Below are positions 1-8,401 of a DNA stretch of 46,569 nucleotides, piece by piece. This DNA is from Rhodocyclaceae bacterium UBA5602 (GTDB taxonomy: Bacteria; Pseudomonadota; Gammaproteobacteria; Burkholderiales; Rhodocyclaceae): NCBI GenBank assembly GCA_002424865.1, contig DILC01000065.1, forward strand, positions 1 to 46,569. The letters are read 5' to 3'. The position numbers were made by a program, and so were the translations under genes. Position 1 is the first letter of the stretch. Each line of letters begins with the position of its first letter. A model generated the notes under the pieces. It had not been told where the DNA came from, did no database searches, and saw only the letters and a list, made by a program, of their open reading frames with translations.

Positions 1-681
1 AACCGTGATGTGCCGCATTTGACTGTTCATCATCTGGATTTTGATACGCCTGCCGATGGCGATACCGCGTATCGCGGGGAAAATGCTTATGCCTTCATGT
101 GGCGTTGCACGGTGCATAACTATCAAATGCTGTGGACAAACGAAAAGAAAAGAAGGGCGGCCTTGGGTGCACCGTTTTTCTCCATGAAAAACATGATCAT
201 CTGGGAAATCCTTCTTACTGCCTTGATTCCCCTTGGGGCTTTCTTTCTCGGTGGCTGGCAGGCGGCTGCGCTGGTTTTTGCTACGCAGATACTGGGCAAG
301 TTCATTCTTGAGGCGCTCAATTACCTGCAACACTATGGCTTGATTCGAGTCCCTGGCGCTCCTGTTGAAGTACAGCATACATGGAATCATTTGAACTGGT
401 GGGATCGCGTGGTCGGGTTTGAAATTACCAATCATATTGACCATCACCGCGATGGCTTTATGCGCTTTGATGAACTTCGCCCGCACCCCGATGCGCCGCA
501 GATGCCCAATATTTTCCTGTGTGCCATCAGTGCATTTATTCCGCCTTTATGGTTTAAAGCCATTGCCATGCCACGCTTGAAGCATTGGGATTTGCACTTT
601 GCAAACCCTGCCGAGCGGGTGTTGGCGCGTGAGGCAAACCGCCGTGCTGGCTGGCCGGACTGGTTGGCTGAGGCAAAGTAG
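1..681 (+). CDS. AlkB/XylM-type membrane-bound monooxygenase, 5'-truncated by the window edge
   Basis: The frame is open from base 1, so the start lies upstream and only about 226 C-terminal residues are visible. The family comprises integral-membrane di-iron monooxygenases that hydroxylate alkanes or alkyl aromatics at a terminal carbon. Visible family marks are a histidine cluster at the very start (PHLTVHH), the AlkB-type NYLQHYGL motif near visible residue 107, and the last histidine box NHIDHH near residue 144. Hydrophobic segments near residues 65-95 and 170-185 fit membrane spans. The E-[IV]-TNHIDHH form looks closer to XylM-like members than to classical AlkB (LQRHSDHH), so the substrate is left open. 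No rubredoxin or rubredoxin reductase gene is visible on this side. A strong terminator follows. Confidence 0.8.
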   Translation, partial: NRDVPHLTVHHLDFDTPADGDTAYRGENAYAFMWRCTVHNYQMLWTNEKKRRAALGAPFFSMKNMIIWEILLTALIPLGAFFLGGWQAAALVFATQILGKFILEALNYLQHYGLIRVPGAPVEVQHTWNHLNWWDRVVGFEITNHIDHHRDGFMRFDELRPHPDAPQMPNIFLCAISAFIPPLWFKAIAMPRLKHWDLHFANPAERVLAREANRRAGWPDWLAEAK

Positions 682-733
682 GGCAGGACGCAGTGCCCGG
701 AAAACAGCAATGGTATTTTCTGGGCCGCTAGCT

Positions 734-770
734 AAAAAGCCATGGCTGACAAAAACAGCCATGGCTTTTT
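734..770. terminator. Bidirectional intrinsic terminator between convergent genes
   Basis: A perfect 15-bp inverted repeat (734-748 and 756-770, core GCCATGGCTG) encloses a 7-nt loop. It is flanked by A5 on the left and T5 on the right, so it can end transcription in both directions. It sits exactly between the monooxygenase gene and the oppositely oriented EamA gene, whose stop codon begins at its right edge. Confidence 0.9.
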
Positions 771-1678
771 CATGCTCTCTTTTGTCGGCTAACGCTTACA
801 GGGGGGCGTAGCAGTTTGGGCGCTTCAGCCAGCAAAACGCCAGCCAGGGTGATGAGGCCACCTAGCGCATGGTAAGCGTGCAACTGCTCGCCAATGGTCA
901 CTACGGCAATCAGGGCGACGAGAATGGGGAGCAGGTTCATGAGCAGCATGGCACGGTTGGCGCCCAGGTGAACCACGCCGCGCATCCAGAAAAAACTGGC
1001 TGCGATGGACGACAATAAACCCGCATAAAGCACCAGCGGGAGATTCTGCGCCGTCAGCGGGGAAGTGGGCGAGAGCAAAAACAAGGGGAAGAGCATGAGG
1101 GCGGCAAGCGATATCTGCAGATAGACCATTTGCCACGGGGGCAATGGCACAGGCCATTTGCGCAATAGCACGCAATAGAGGCCGTAGGCCACCGTGCCTA
1201 GTAGCATGAGCAGGTCACCCTTGACCACGCCGTGATGGAGCAGGTCAAGCGGTGCGCCTTTGCTGATCAGGATGAGGATGCCAATAATAGACAGCAAGGT
1301 GCCGACAATCAGTGCGGGTGTGGGGCGTTCGCGCAGGATCAGGGTGCTGAGAAGCAGGGTGGTGAGCGGCATGAGTGAGCCTATCAGGCCCATGTTGGTG
1401 GCTGTGGTACTGGCGGCTGCGTAATACGCCAGGCTTTGGAAGATCACCATGCCAAGCATGGAAAAAACGGCTATTTTGAAAAAGTATTGGCGCGCAATGG
1501 CGCGGTTTTGCCAGGTTTTTTTGGCCAGAAAAGGTGTCATCACCAAAGCGGCCAGAAACCAGCGGTCAAACGAGATGGCGCCGGGCTCGATGACACCTGC
1601 GGAGAGTTTGCTGACGATGGTATTGAACGCCCAGATTAAAATCGCAATGAGCAGGTAAGAGAGGTATTTGATTGGCAT
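770..1678 (-). CDS. EamA/DMT-family transporter
   Basis: About 302 residues with ten hydrophobic segments arranged as two tandem EamA halves, as in drug/metabolite-superfamily exporters of the inner membrane. Typical marks are the first-helix pattern IWAFNTIVSKL, the charged gap after the fourth/fifth helix (LRERPT) and the second-half counterpart IGEQLHAYHALG. The ATG at 1678 (MPIKYLSYLL) is chosen because it starts directly before the first membrane helix; an upstream TTG at 1732 would add 18 polar residues with no family support. The substrate cannot be told from sequence. A 7-bp-arm dyad lies 34-56 bp upstream of the start. Confidence 0.85.
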   Translation of the reverse strand: MPIKYLSYLLIAILIWAFNTIVSKLSAGVIEPGAISFDRWFLAALVMTPFLAKKTWQNRAIARQYFFKIAVFSMLGMVIFQSLAYYAAASTTATNMGLIGSLMPLTTLLLSTLILRERPTPALIVGTLLSIIGILILISKGAPLDLLHHGVVKGDLLMLLGTVAYGLYCVLLRKWPVPLPPWQMVYLQISLAALMLFPLFLLSPTSPLTAQNLPLVLYAGLLSSIAASFFWMRGVVHLGANRAMLLMNLLPILVALIAVVTIGEQLHAYHALGGLITLAGVLLAEAPKLLRPPVSVSRQKRA

Positions 1679-1711
1679 GCCTGTGCTGTTGCGCTTGGAT
1701 GGTTGATTTAG

Positions 1712-1734
1712 CCTTGATGCGGTCCCGATCAAGG
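1712..1734. promoter_or_regulatory. Inverted repeat upstream of the EamA transporter gene
   Basis: CCTTGAT, nine bases, then ATCAAGG form a perfect 7-bp dyad (1712-1718 and 1728-1734). Its position just upstream of the minus-strand start at 1678 is where a repressor or activator dimer could bind. No regulator gene lies beside it and no run of T follows, so a terminator is unlikely. The operator role is inference. Confidence 0.3.
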
Positions 1735-1770
1735 ATGCTGGTTTGGCCGTCCTGGTTGTGTGTTGATTTG

Positions 1771-1794
1771 CGCCGTCCCGCCAGCGCCGACTTT
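1771..1794 (+). repeat. Dispersed 24-bp repeat, copy 1 (intergenic)
   Basis: This copy matches the window-wide consensus CRCCGTNYYG followed directly by CYARCGCCGACTTT. It lies in the gap between the EamA gene and the 3' end of glnD. The other copies are at 9780, 16507 (minus), 26987, 34137, 42417 and 46115 (minus). Confidence 0.8.
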
Positions 1795-1862
1795 TCTGTT
1801 TGTTGGCGGATTACAGCCCGTGCAGGGGGCGCTGCGCAAGGGTTCTTTCGCTGGCCGGGCCA

Positions 1863-4454
1863 TCATACTTGCAATGCCGCCAGCAGGTCTTGTTCTAGCT
1901 TGACCAGGGTGGCCGTTTGCGTCAAAGCTTGGCCGCTCAAGAGAAAAACGTCTTCCACCCGCTCGCCTAGCGTGGCAATTTTTGCAGTGTGCAACCTGAC
2001 ATGGTGATCGTCCAGGACGCGCGCGATGGCGTAGAGCATGCCCGGCCGATCGATTGCGCTGATGTTCATCAGGTATTGCTCGCCGCGCTCGTCAGGAATA
2101 ATTTCGCACGTGGGCGCCATGGGGAAATGGCGCACCATGCGGGATAAGCGGCCGGCCGGGATGGCGGGAAGCGCTGGGCGCTGTGTGAGTTGTTGGCTCA
2201 GATCATGCTCTATCAGGCTGATCATGTCGCGATAGGCTATGCCATCGTTTGGGGTGGAGATGATAAAGCTGTCCAGGGCGTAGCGATGATGGGTTGTATG
2301 GATGCGGGCATCCATGATGCTGTAGCCCATCAGCGCGAAAAAGCCGCACAAGCGCGCAAATAATTGTGGCTGGTCAGGGCAATACACCATGACCTGCAAA
2401 CCTTCACCGCCAGGATTAAGGTGGGCGCGCACAACAGGTTCTTGAGCGTGGCTGCAGTAATAAAGATTGCGTGCGTGCCAGGCAATTTCTTCGGCCAGGT
2501 GGCGCATGAAATAACTGACATCCAATTGCGTCCACAGCGGCGCTTCAACGCCCTGGCGCAAGCCGTAATAACGCAAAATCCTGCGTGCTTCTTCTTGCTT
2601 TTCAGCCACACCGGCCAATTGAGGGACGGCATCACCGGAAAGCAGTTGGGCCGTCATGCGATACAGATCTTCGAGCAGCTTGCCTTTCCAGGCATTCCAT
2701 ACTTTTGGGCTGGTGCCGCGAATGTCGGCCACGGTGAATAGGTACAGCGCTGTCAGGCGGCGTAAATTGCCTACGCGCTGGGCAAAGGCGGCAATCACTT
2801 GCGGGTCGGAGAGGTCTTGCTTTTGCGCCACTTGCGACATGGTCAAGTGTTCCGCCACCAGAAAAGCCACGAGCCCGGTATCGTCCTGGTTCAAATTATG
2901 GTCACGGCAAAAAGTGCTTGCATCGACGACACCCAGCGCGGAATGATCCCCGCCCCGCCCCTTGGCAATGTCGTGGAACAAGGCGGCGATATAGAGCAAC
3001 CAGTGGCGCTCAAACCCCATCATGAGCCGCGAGCAGAGCGGATATTCATGTGCGAGTTCAGGCATGGCGAAGCGGCGCAAATTGCGCATGACTTGCAGGA
3101 TGTGCTGATCCACGGTGTACACGTGAAACAGATCATGCTGCATTTGGCCCACGATGCGCCCGAAGGCCGGCAGGTAGCGGCCGAGAATGTCATATTGATT
3201 CATGCGGCGCAGCGCGTGGATCAGGTGCGGTTGCTGGAACAGCTGGATAAACAAGGCGCGGTTGGCTGGGTCGGCGCGAAATGGGGCATTGATCAAGCGC
3301 CTCGCACGCCACAGCGCGCGCAAGGTGCGCGGTGTCATGCCCTTGATTTCACCGCGCTGCATTTGGATGGCGAAGCACTCCAGCAAGGCTTGCGGTGCGC
3401 GCTCGAAGGTATCATCTGCGCGGATATCCAGACGGTCACGCACGGTTTGGAAATGTTGATTGATGATGATCGTTGCTTTGACTTGCTTGGGCAGCAAGTA
3501 ATCGTCCAGTGCCTGCAGGGTCAGAGTGTTGAGTTGGGTGACGAGCTTGGCTGTTTTGTAGTAATGCTGCATCAGGATTTCAGAGGCACGCTTGGCGCTC
3601 GTTGCGGCAATTCCCAAGTTATCAGCGAGTTTTTCCTGGTAGTCAAACAGTAAGCGATCTTCACGCCGCCCGGCCAGCAGATGCAGGCGGATACGCAGTT
3701 CGCGCAGACGCCACTCGCAACGCTCAAACTGCCGCGCCTCAACGGCGGTAATCAGGCCTGCAGACACGAGAGCTGGCCATGAGTCTCCCAGTTTTGCCGC
3801 TCTGGCTACCCATTGAATGACTTGCAGGTCACGCAGGCCGCCCGGGTTTTCCTTGCAGTTGGGCTCCAGGCTATACGGCGTGTCCTGGTATTTGGCGTAG
3901 CGTTCTGCTTGCTCTAACTGCTTGGCTTTTAAAAAAGCGGCGGGATCGAGCGCTTGACTGAAGCGTTGCCCAAAATCTGCATATAACTGCGCGTCGCCAA
4001 TCAGATAGCGTGCTTCAAGTAATGAGGTTTGTATCGTGATATCGCGTGCCGATTCAGACAAGCATTCGGCGACGGTGCGTACGCTGTGACCGATATCAAG
4101 GCCAATATCCCATAGCATGCCGACCAGGGTGGTAATTTTCTCTTCATTGGCGGCCTGGGCTAAAGCTTGGGCTGGGTTGTCAGTTGTCTTGGCTGCAGGC
4201 TGTAAAATCAGCAAGTCGATGTCCGACGCCGGGTAAAGCACCCCGCGGCCATAGCCGCCGACAGCGACCAAGGTAGCCGTCGGCGGCAAATTCAGCGTGA
4301 TCCATAGCCCGCGGAGGATGTCATCGACTGCCCCTGCGCGGTTGGCCAGCAACTCACGGCTGTGCTGATTTTGGCGCCAGATGTTCACCAGCCGTTCCTG
4401 CGTGACGGTGAGTTGTTCCCTTGTCGTTAACGCTAAGGCACGCAGGTCGGTCAT
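1863..4454 (-). CDS. glnD: Bifunctional [protein-PII] uridylyltransferase / uridylyl-removing enzyme
   Basis: GlnD senses glutamine and adds or removes UMP on PII proteins, setting the nitrogen response. The 863 residues match the usual length. Domains in order are a nucleotidyltransferase domain (GGYGRG at about 66-71, then DIDLLIL with the catalytic aspartates), a helical region, an HD phosphohydrolase domain (LFHDIAKGRGGDHS near residue 490), and two C-terminal ACT domains (around VMVYCPDQPQLFARL and ISAIDRPGMLYAIARV). ATG at 4454 has a GGAG element about 8 bases upstream. It lies downstream of map on the same strand, a common arrangement, but with an insertion-sequence remnant in the 294-bp gap. 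Confidence 0.97.
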   Translation of the reverse strand: MTDLRALALTTREQLTVTQERLVNIWRQNQHSRELLANRAGAVDDILRGLWITLNLPPTATLVAVGGYGRGVLYPASDIDLLILQPAAKTTDNPAQALAQAANEEKITTLVGMLWDIGLDIGHSVRTVAECLSESARDITIQTSLLEARYLIGDAQLYADFGQRFSQALDPAAFLKAKQLEQAERYAKYQDTPYSLEPNCKENPGGLRDLQVIQWVARAAKLGDSWPALVSAGLITAVEARQFERCEWRLRELRIRLHLLAGRREDRLLFDYQEKLADNLGIAATSAKRASEILMQHYYKTAKLVTQLNTLTLQALDDYLLPKQVKATIIINQHFQTVRDRLDIRADDTFERAPQALLECFAIQMQRGEIKGMTPRTLRALWRARRLINAPFRADPANRALFIQLFQQPHLIHALRRMNQYDILGRYLPAFGRIVGQMQHDLFHVYTVDQHILQVMRNLRRFAMPELAHEYPLCSRLMMGFERHWLLYIAALFHDIAKGRGGDHSALGVVDASTFCRDHNLNQDDTGLVAFLVAEHLTMSQVAQKQDLSDPQVIAAFAQRVGNLRRLTALYLFTVADIRGTSPKVWNAWKGKLLEDLYRMTAQLLSGDAVPQLAGVAEKQEEARRILRYYGLRQGVEAPLWTQLDVSYFMRHLAEEIAWHARNLYYCSHAQEPVVRAHLNPGGEGLQVMVYCPDQPQLFARLCGFFALMGYSIMDARIHTTHHRYALDSFIISTPNDGIAYRDMISLIEHDLSQQLTQRPALPAIPAGRLSRMVRHFPMAPTCEIIPDERGEQYLMNISAIDRPGMLYAIARVLDDHHVRLHTAKIATLGERVEDVFLLSGQALTQTATLVKLEQDLLAALQV

Positions 4455-4514
4455 GTCAGTTGCTCCACCGCGCTACGCGCCACCCGCTGATGTTGCCGTG
4501 TTGTGGGAGCGATC

Positions 4515-4732
4515 ATGGACGTCATTAATTCGCGTTGCGCGGGTTTGGATGTTCACAAGCAAACGGGGTGGCGTGTATGCGCCTTTTGCCGCAGGCAGCA
4601 CGCCGTGGCACCAGGAAGGCCATCATCGCCGTCGCCGCCCGCGTTGGCCGCGCCGAGGCGCAAAAAACCGCTAACCGACCCATCCGCCGCCTTCAGCAGA
4701 TCGGCCTTAATGTCCAGGTTGCAACAGCTTGA
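4515..4732 (+). pseudogene. Decayed IS110-family transposase remnant
   Basis: The first codons (MDVINSRCAGLDVHKQT) match the conserved RuvC-like N-terminus of IS110-family transposases. The match then moves to a different frame, ending in a tail (RKAIIAVAARV, then RRLQQIGLNVQVA, stop at 4730) that resembles the extreme C-terminus of the same family. Nearly all of the roughly 300-residue middle is missing, so the element has lost its catalytic core. It lies in the gap between map and glnD, opposite to their direction of transcription. IS110 elements lack typical inverted repeats, so the original ends cannot be set. Confidence 0.7.
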
Positions 4733-4748
4733 GAGGGGATGTTTCATC

Positions 4749-5558
4749 CTAGGGGTGAATGATGATGTGGTCAGGACAAGGCGGTGTGCCCGCTGAAAGG
4801 GTGAGCACTTCAACACCGGTTTCAGTGACGGCCAAGGTATGTTCAAACTGTGCGGACAAGCTGCGATCCTTGGTCACAATCGACCAGCCATCGGCAAGTT
4901 CCGAAATGGCCGCCTTGCCTGCGTTGATCATCGGCTCGATAGTGAACACCATGCCCGGCTCCATGACCGGGCCACTGTTGGCGCTGCCATAATGCAGCAC
5001 TTGGGGTTCCTCGTGGAACTGGCGTCCTATGCCATGGCCGCAAAATTCGCGCACGACAGAAAAGCCAGCGGCTTCCGCATACTTTTGAATGGCAGCGCCA
5101 ATCGCACCCAAACGCACACCGGGTTTGACTTGCGCAATGCCTATCCACATGCACTCGAAGGTGACTTTAACCAAGCGCTTGGCGAGGATGGATGCCTCGC
5201 CGACAATGAAGGTACGGCTGGTGTCGCCATGCCAGCCATTCTTGATGTTGGTGATATCCAGATTCACAATGTCACCTTTTTTCAAGGGTCGATCATTGGG
5301 CACGCCATGGCAGATTTGGTGGTTCACCGAGGCGCAAATTGATTTTGGGTAAGGGGGATGTCCTGGGGGAGCGTAATTGAGTGGCGCGGGAATGCACTGC
5401 TGCACATTCACGGTGTAATCGTGGCAAAGCTTGTCCAGTTCGGCGGTGGTGGTGCCTGGTTTTACAAACGGCTCGATGTAATCAAGAACTTCAGCCGCAA
5501 GACGGCATACCTCGCGCAGTTGAACAATGTCGTCGGCGGTTTTAATGGAAATGGACAT
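4749..5558 (-). CDS. map: Methionine aminopeptidase, type I
   Basis: It removes the initiator methionine from new proteins in the cytoplasm. The protein starting MSISIKTADD is 269 residues, the normal size. The five metal ligands are visible: the two aspartates in VNLDITN and HGDTSRTF, the histidine in FCGHGIGRQFHEEP, the glutamate in FTIEPM and the glutamate in FEHTLAV. The ATG at 5558 was chosen; the reading frame stays open about 150 codons further upstream, but that part reads across the rpsB promoter region and has no family character. Divergent from rpsB and followed by glnD. Confidence 0.96.
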   Translation of the reverse strand: MSISIKTADDIVQLREVCRLAAEVLDYIEPFVKPGTTTAELDKLCHDYTVNVQQCIPAPLNYAPPGHPPYPKSICASVNHQICHGVPNDRPLKKGDIVNLDITNIKNGWHGDTSRTFIVGEASILAKRLVKVTFECMWIGIAQVKPGVRLGAIGAAIQKYAEAAGFSVVREFCGHGIGRQFHEEPQVLHYGSANSGPVMEPGMVFTIEPMINAGKAAISELADGWSIVTKDRSLSAQFEHTLAVTETGVEVLTLSAGTPPCPDHIIIHP

Positions 5559-5741
5559 GGAAAATCGCTTGCATGAAGTGATAAAGCGTCTCATTCTAAC
5601 CGTCCGTGAAGTATTCTGCCGTATCATCAGCGCGTCCGGCAAGCTTGAGTCCGTCTCTGGAAAGTACCCTTGGGGTGTCGGCTTTGGGGTGCAGACTGTG
5701 TGCTGCGTTTGACTTTGTCCGGCGGATAGCCAGGCCAAGGC

Positions 5742-5771
5742 TTGCATCTTGCGGACAATGGCGGCTAGAAT
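5742..5771 (+). promoter_or_regulatory. Candidate sigma-70 promoter for rpsB
   Basis: TTGCAT (5742-5747) and TAGAAT (5766-5771) are separated by 18 bp, giving a predicted transcript start near 5778 and a leader of about 120 nt before rpsB. Assigned by motif only. The rest of the 339-bp map-rpsB gap shows no gene. Confidence 0.45.
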
Positions 5772-5780
5772 GCACACCCT

Positions 5781-5799
5781 GTCCAGGATGGTCCTGGAC
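5781..5799 (+). promoter_or_regulatory. Hairpin at the start of the predicted rpsB leader
   Basis: GTCCAGGA, a 3-nt loop and TCCTGGAC form a perfect 8-bp stem at the beginning of the predicted rpsB mRNA. S2 is known to repress its own rpsB-tsf message in other proteobacteria through the 5' leader. Whether this hairpin serves that purpose here is inference. Confidence 0.35.
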
Positions 5800-5897
5800 G
5801 GAAATCCACACGCTTGGCACCGATAGGGTGGCGTTTGCAGGTTAATCCTGCTGCGCAGCACGGCCAGGCGGCGGTTTAACCCAATCGGAGATAATCG

Positions 5898-6656
5898 ATG
5901 AGCACTACCATGCGCCAAATGTTGGAGGCCGGCGTTCACTTCGGCCACCAAACCCGTTTCTGGAACCCCAAGATGGCCCCTTATATTTTCGGCCATCGCA
6001 ACAAAATCCATATTGTCAACCTTGAAAAAACCTTCGTTAAATACAACGAAGCGATGGCTTTCGTGCGCAAGCTCGCGGCCAAAAAAGGTACGATACTGTT
6101 TGTCAGCACCAAGCGCCAGGCGCGCGAAATCATTGCCGAAGAGGCTCGCCGTTGCGGCATGCCTTATGTTGACGACCGTTGGCTGGGCGGCATGATGACC
6201 AACTTCAAAACCTTGAAGTTGTCTGTCAAGCGTTTGAATGAATTAGAGCAAATGGAAGCCGATGGCGGCTTTGCCAAGCTCACCAAAAAAGAAGGCCTTA
6301 CCTTGCAGCGCGAGATGGATAAGCTCAGAAAATCCATTGGCGGCATCAAGGATATGGCGGGCCTGCCTGATGCAATTTTCGTGATTGACGTGGGTTATCA
6401 CAAGATTGCCATTACCGAAGCCGGCAAGCTGGGCATTCCCTTGGTTGGCGTGGTCGATACCAATCACTCACCCGAAGGCGTGGATTATGTGATTCCTGGT
6501 AACGATGACTCCACCCGCGCCATTCGCTTATATGCACGTGGTGTTGCGGATGCTGTGCTGGAAGGCAAAAATCAAGCCATGGGCGATCTGATGCAAGAAC
6601 TCGCAGGTGACGAAGAGTTCATTGAAGTCGATGAAGAGGGTGCACCCGCAGCGTAA
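5898..6656 (+). CDS. rpsB: 30S ribosomal protein S2
   Basis: 252 residues with the full S2 pattern: the N-terminal MLEAGVHFGHQTRFWNPKM signature, the RWLGGMMTNFKTL segment, and the second signature with GIPLVGVVDTNHSPEGVDYVIPGNDD near the C-terminus. It binds the small subunit late in assembly and is needed for S1 attachment. First gene of the long translation/envelope run; tsf follows after a hairpin terminator. The acidic tail (DEEFIEVDEEGAP) is normal for proteobacterial S2. Confidence 0.98.
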   Translation: MSTTMRQMLEAGVHFGHQTRFWNPKMAPYIFGHRNKIHIVNLEKTFVKYNEAMAFVRKLAAKKGTILFVSTKRQAREIIAEEARRCGMPYVDDRWLGGMMTNFKTLKLSVKRLNELEQMEADGGFAKLTKKEGLTLQREMDKLRKSIGGIKDMAGLPDAIFVIDVGYHKIAITEAGKLGIPLVGVVDTNHSPEGVDYVIPGNDDSTRAIRLYARGVADAVLEGKNQAMGDLMQELAGDEEFIEVDEEGAPAA

Positions 6657-6678
6657 TTCGTTTTTTAGCGGTTAACGG

Positions 6679-6722
6679 CGGGGAGCTCTGTAGGTTTTTA
6701 TCTATAAGGCTCCCCGTTTTTT
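6679..6722 (+). terminator. Intrinsic terminator/attenuator between rpsB and tsf
   Basis: CGGGGAGC (6679-6686) pairs with GCTCCCCG (6709-6716) across a 22-nt loop and is followed by T6. A partial terminator here would set the rpsB to tsf ratio. A terminator in this gap is also known in enterobacteria. Confidence 0.75.
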
Positions 6723-6751
6723 AATGAGTCTTTTTGAATTGGGAGTCAATG

Positions 6752-7648
6752 ATGGCGGAAATTACCGCAAGTATGGTCAAGGAATTGCGCGAGAAGACCG
6801 ATGCGCCCATGATGGAGTGCAAAAAAGCGTTGGCGGAAGCCGGTGGCGATATGGCCAAGGCAGAAGAAGTATTGCGTGTGAAATTGGGCAGCAAGGCATC
6901 CAAGGCTGCGGGTCGTGTGGCGGCTGAAGGTGTGGTGGCTATCCACATCAGCGCAGATGGAAAATTGGGCAGCATGCTGGAAATCAATTCAGAAACCGAT
7001 TTTGTGGCCAAGAATGATGACTTCCTGAAACTGGCCGCCGATTGCGCGGCTTTAGTGGCTGCGCAAAACCCGGCTGATGTGGCCGCTTTATCCGCTTTGC
7101 CTTTAAGTGGTGGCACAGTGGAGTCCACACGGACTGCCCTGGTTGGCAAAATCGGCGAAAACATGAGCTTGCGTCGTTTCGTGCGTGTTGCGGCAAAAGG
7201 CCAGCTCGCTTCTTACATTCACAGCGGTTCCAAGATTGGTGTTCTGGTGGATGTGGTCGGTGGCGATGAAGCCTTGGCCAAGGACATCGCCATGCACATT
7301 GCGGCATCCAAACCCAAGTCCCTGGACGCTACCGGCGTGCCCGCTGAACTGCTGGAAACCGAGCGCCGCATCGCGATTGAAAAAGCGCGCGAATCGGGCA
7401 AGCCGGAGGCTATGCTGGAAAAGATTGCCGAAGGCACAGTGCAGAAGTATTTGCGCGATGTGACCTTGCTGGGCCAGGTTTTTGTCAAGGCGGAGGACGG
7501 CAAGCAAACCATTGAGCAGTTGTTGAAAGCCAAGGGCGCTTCTGTTGCCAGCTTTGCCTTGTACATGGTGGGCGAAGGCATCGAGAAGAAGGTGACCGAT
7601 TTTGCCGCTGAAGTGGCCGCACAGGCAGCAGCTGCCAGCGGTAAGTAA
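6752..7648 (+). CDS. tsf: Elongation factor Ts
   Basis: EF-Ts exchanges GDP for GTP on EF-Tu. The N-terminal signature VKELREKTDAPMMECKKAL, the core TDFV motif (SETDFVAKND) and the C-terminal coiled-coil/dimer region are all present over 298 residues. Two adjacent ATG codons occur at 6749 and 6752; the second is preferred because the GGGAG at 6741-6745 then sits 6 bases away and the product begins MAEITA as usual. A TTG at 6734 is not needed. pyrH starts 3 bases after the stop. Confidence 0.97.
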   Translation: MAEITASMVKELREKTDAPMMECKKALAEAGGDMAKAEEVLRVKLGSKASKAAGRVAAEGVVAIHISADGKLGSMLEINSETDFVAKNDDFLKLAADCAALVAAQNPADVAALSALPLSGGTVESTRTALVGKIGENMSLRRFVRVAAKGQLASYIHSGSKIGVLVDVVGGDEALAKDIAMHIAASKPKSLDATGVPAELLETERRIAIEKARESGKPEAMLEKIAEGTVQKYLRDVTLLGQVFVKAEDGKQTIEQLLKAKGASVASFALYMVGEGIEKKVTDFAAEVAAQAAAASGK

Positions 7649-7651
7649 TCC

Positions 7652-8368
7652 ATGACGACGCCTAAATTTCGCCGTGTTTTGCTCAAGCTCTCGGGCGAGG
7701 CTTTGATGGGGGAAGATGCTTACGGCATCAACACGGCCATGCTCAATAGCATCGTGGCCGAGATTAAAGGCGTCGTCGATCTAGGGGTTCAGGTTGGCGT
7801 GGTGGTTGGCGGTGGCAATATTTTCCGTGGCATGGCGGGTGTTGCTACCGGGATGGATCGCGCCACCGCTGATTACATGGGCATGCTGGCCACGGTGATG
7901 AATGGCATGGCCTTGTCTGACGCCATGCGCCAAGCCGGTTTGGGTGCGCGCGTGCAATCGGCTTTAAATGTGGAGCAGGTGGTAGAACCCTATATTCGCG
8001 GCAAAGCCATTCGCTATCTGGAAGACGGCAAGGTCGTGATCTTTGCGGCAGGCACCGGAAACCCCTTTTTCACCACAGACACGGCGGCGGCCTTGCGCGG
8101 CGCAGAAATTGGCGCTGAAATTGTGTTGAAGGCGACCAAGGTGGATGGCATTTATACCGCTGACCCGAAAAAAGACGCAACGGCTACACGCTTTGCGCGT
8201 ATCAGCTTTGATGAGGTCATTCAGCGGAATTTGGCGGTGATGGATGCAACCGCTTTTGCCTTGTGCCGTGACCAGAAGCTGCCCATTAACGTCTTTTCGA
8301 TTTTCAAATCTGGTGCGCTCTTGCGTGTGGTGCTGGGCGAAGACGAAGGTACCCTGGTTCACGTTTGA
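7652..8368 (+). CDS. pyrH: Uridylate kinase (UMP kinase)
   Basis: Phosphorylates UMP to UDP, feeding UTP/CTP synthesis and sugar-nucleotide pools. The 238-residue protein is an amino-acid-kinase-fold enzyme: LLKLSGEAL near the N-terminus, the VVGGGNIFRG loop, the GTGNPFFTTDTAAALRGAEI segment and KATKVDGIYTADP. Start ATG at 7652, 3 bases after tsf. Part of the conserved rpsB-tsf-pyrH-frr cluster. Confidence 0.97.
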   Translation: MTTPKFRRVLLKLSGEALMGEDAYGINTAMLNSIVAEIKGVVDLGVQVGVVVGGGNIFRGMAGVATGMDRATADYMGMLATVMNGMALSDAMRQAGLGARVQSALNVEQVVEPYIRGKAIRYLEDGKVVIFAAGTGNPFFTTDTAAALRGAEIGAEIVLKATKVDGIYTADPKKDATATRFARISFDEVIQRNLAVMDATAFALCRDQKLPINVFSIFKSGALLRVVLGEDEGTLVHV

Positions 8369-8401
8369 GCCGTTGCCGATGTTTAACTGAGGAGTCTTTT
8401 G

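Noticed and set aside
804..818. A 15-base match to 41468-41482 (GGGCGTAGCAGTTTG)
   Set aside because: About one or two 15-base matches are expected by chance in a window of this size, and the flanks do not match.
2799..3653. A 284-codon ORF antisense to glnD
   Set aside because: It lies wholly inside the well-supported glnD frame and shows no family features; a shadow of codon bias.
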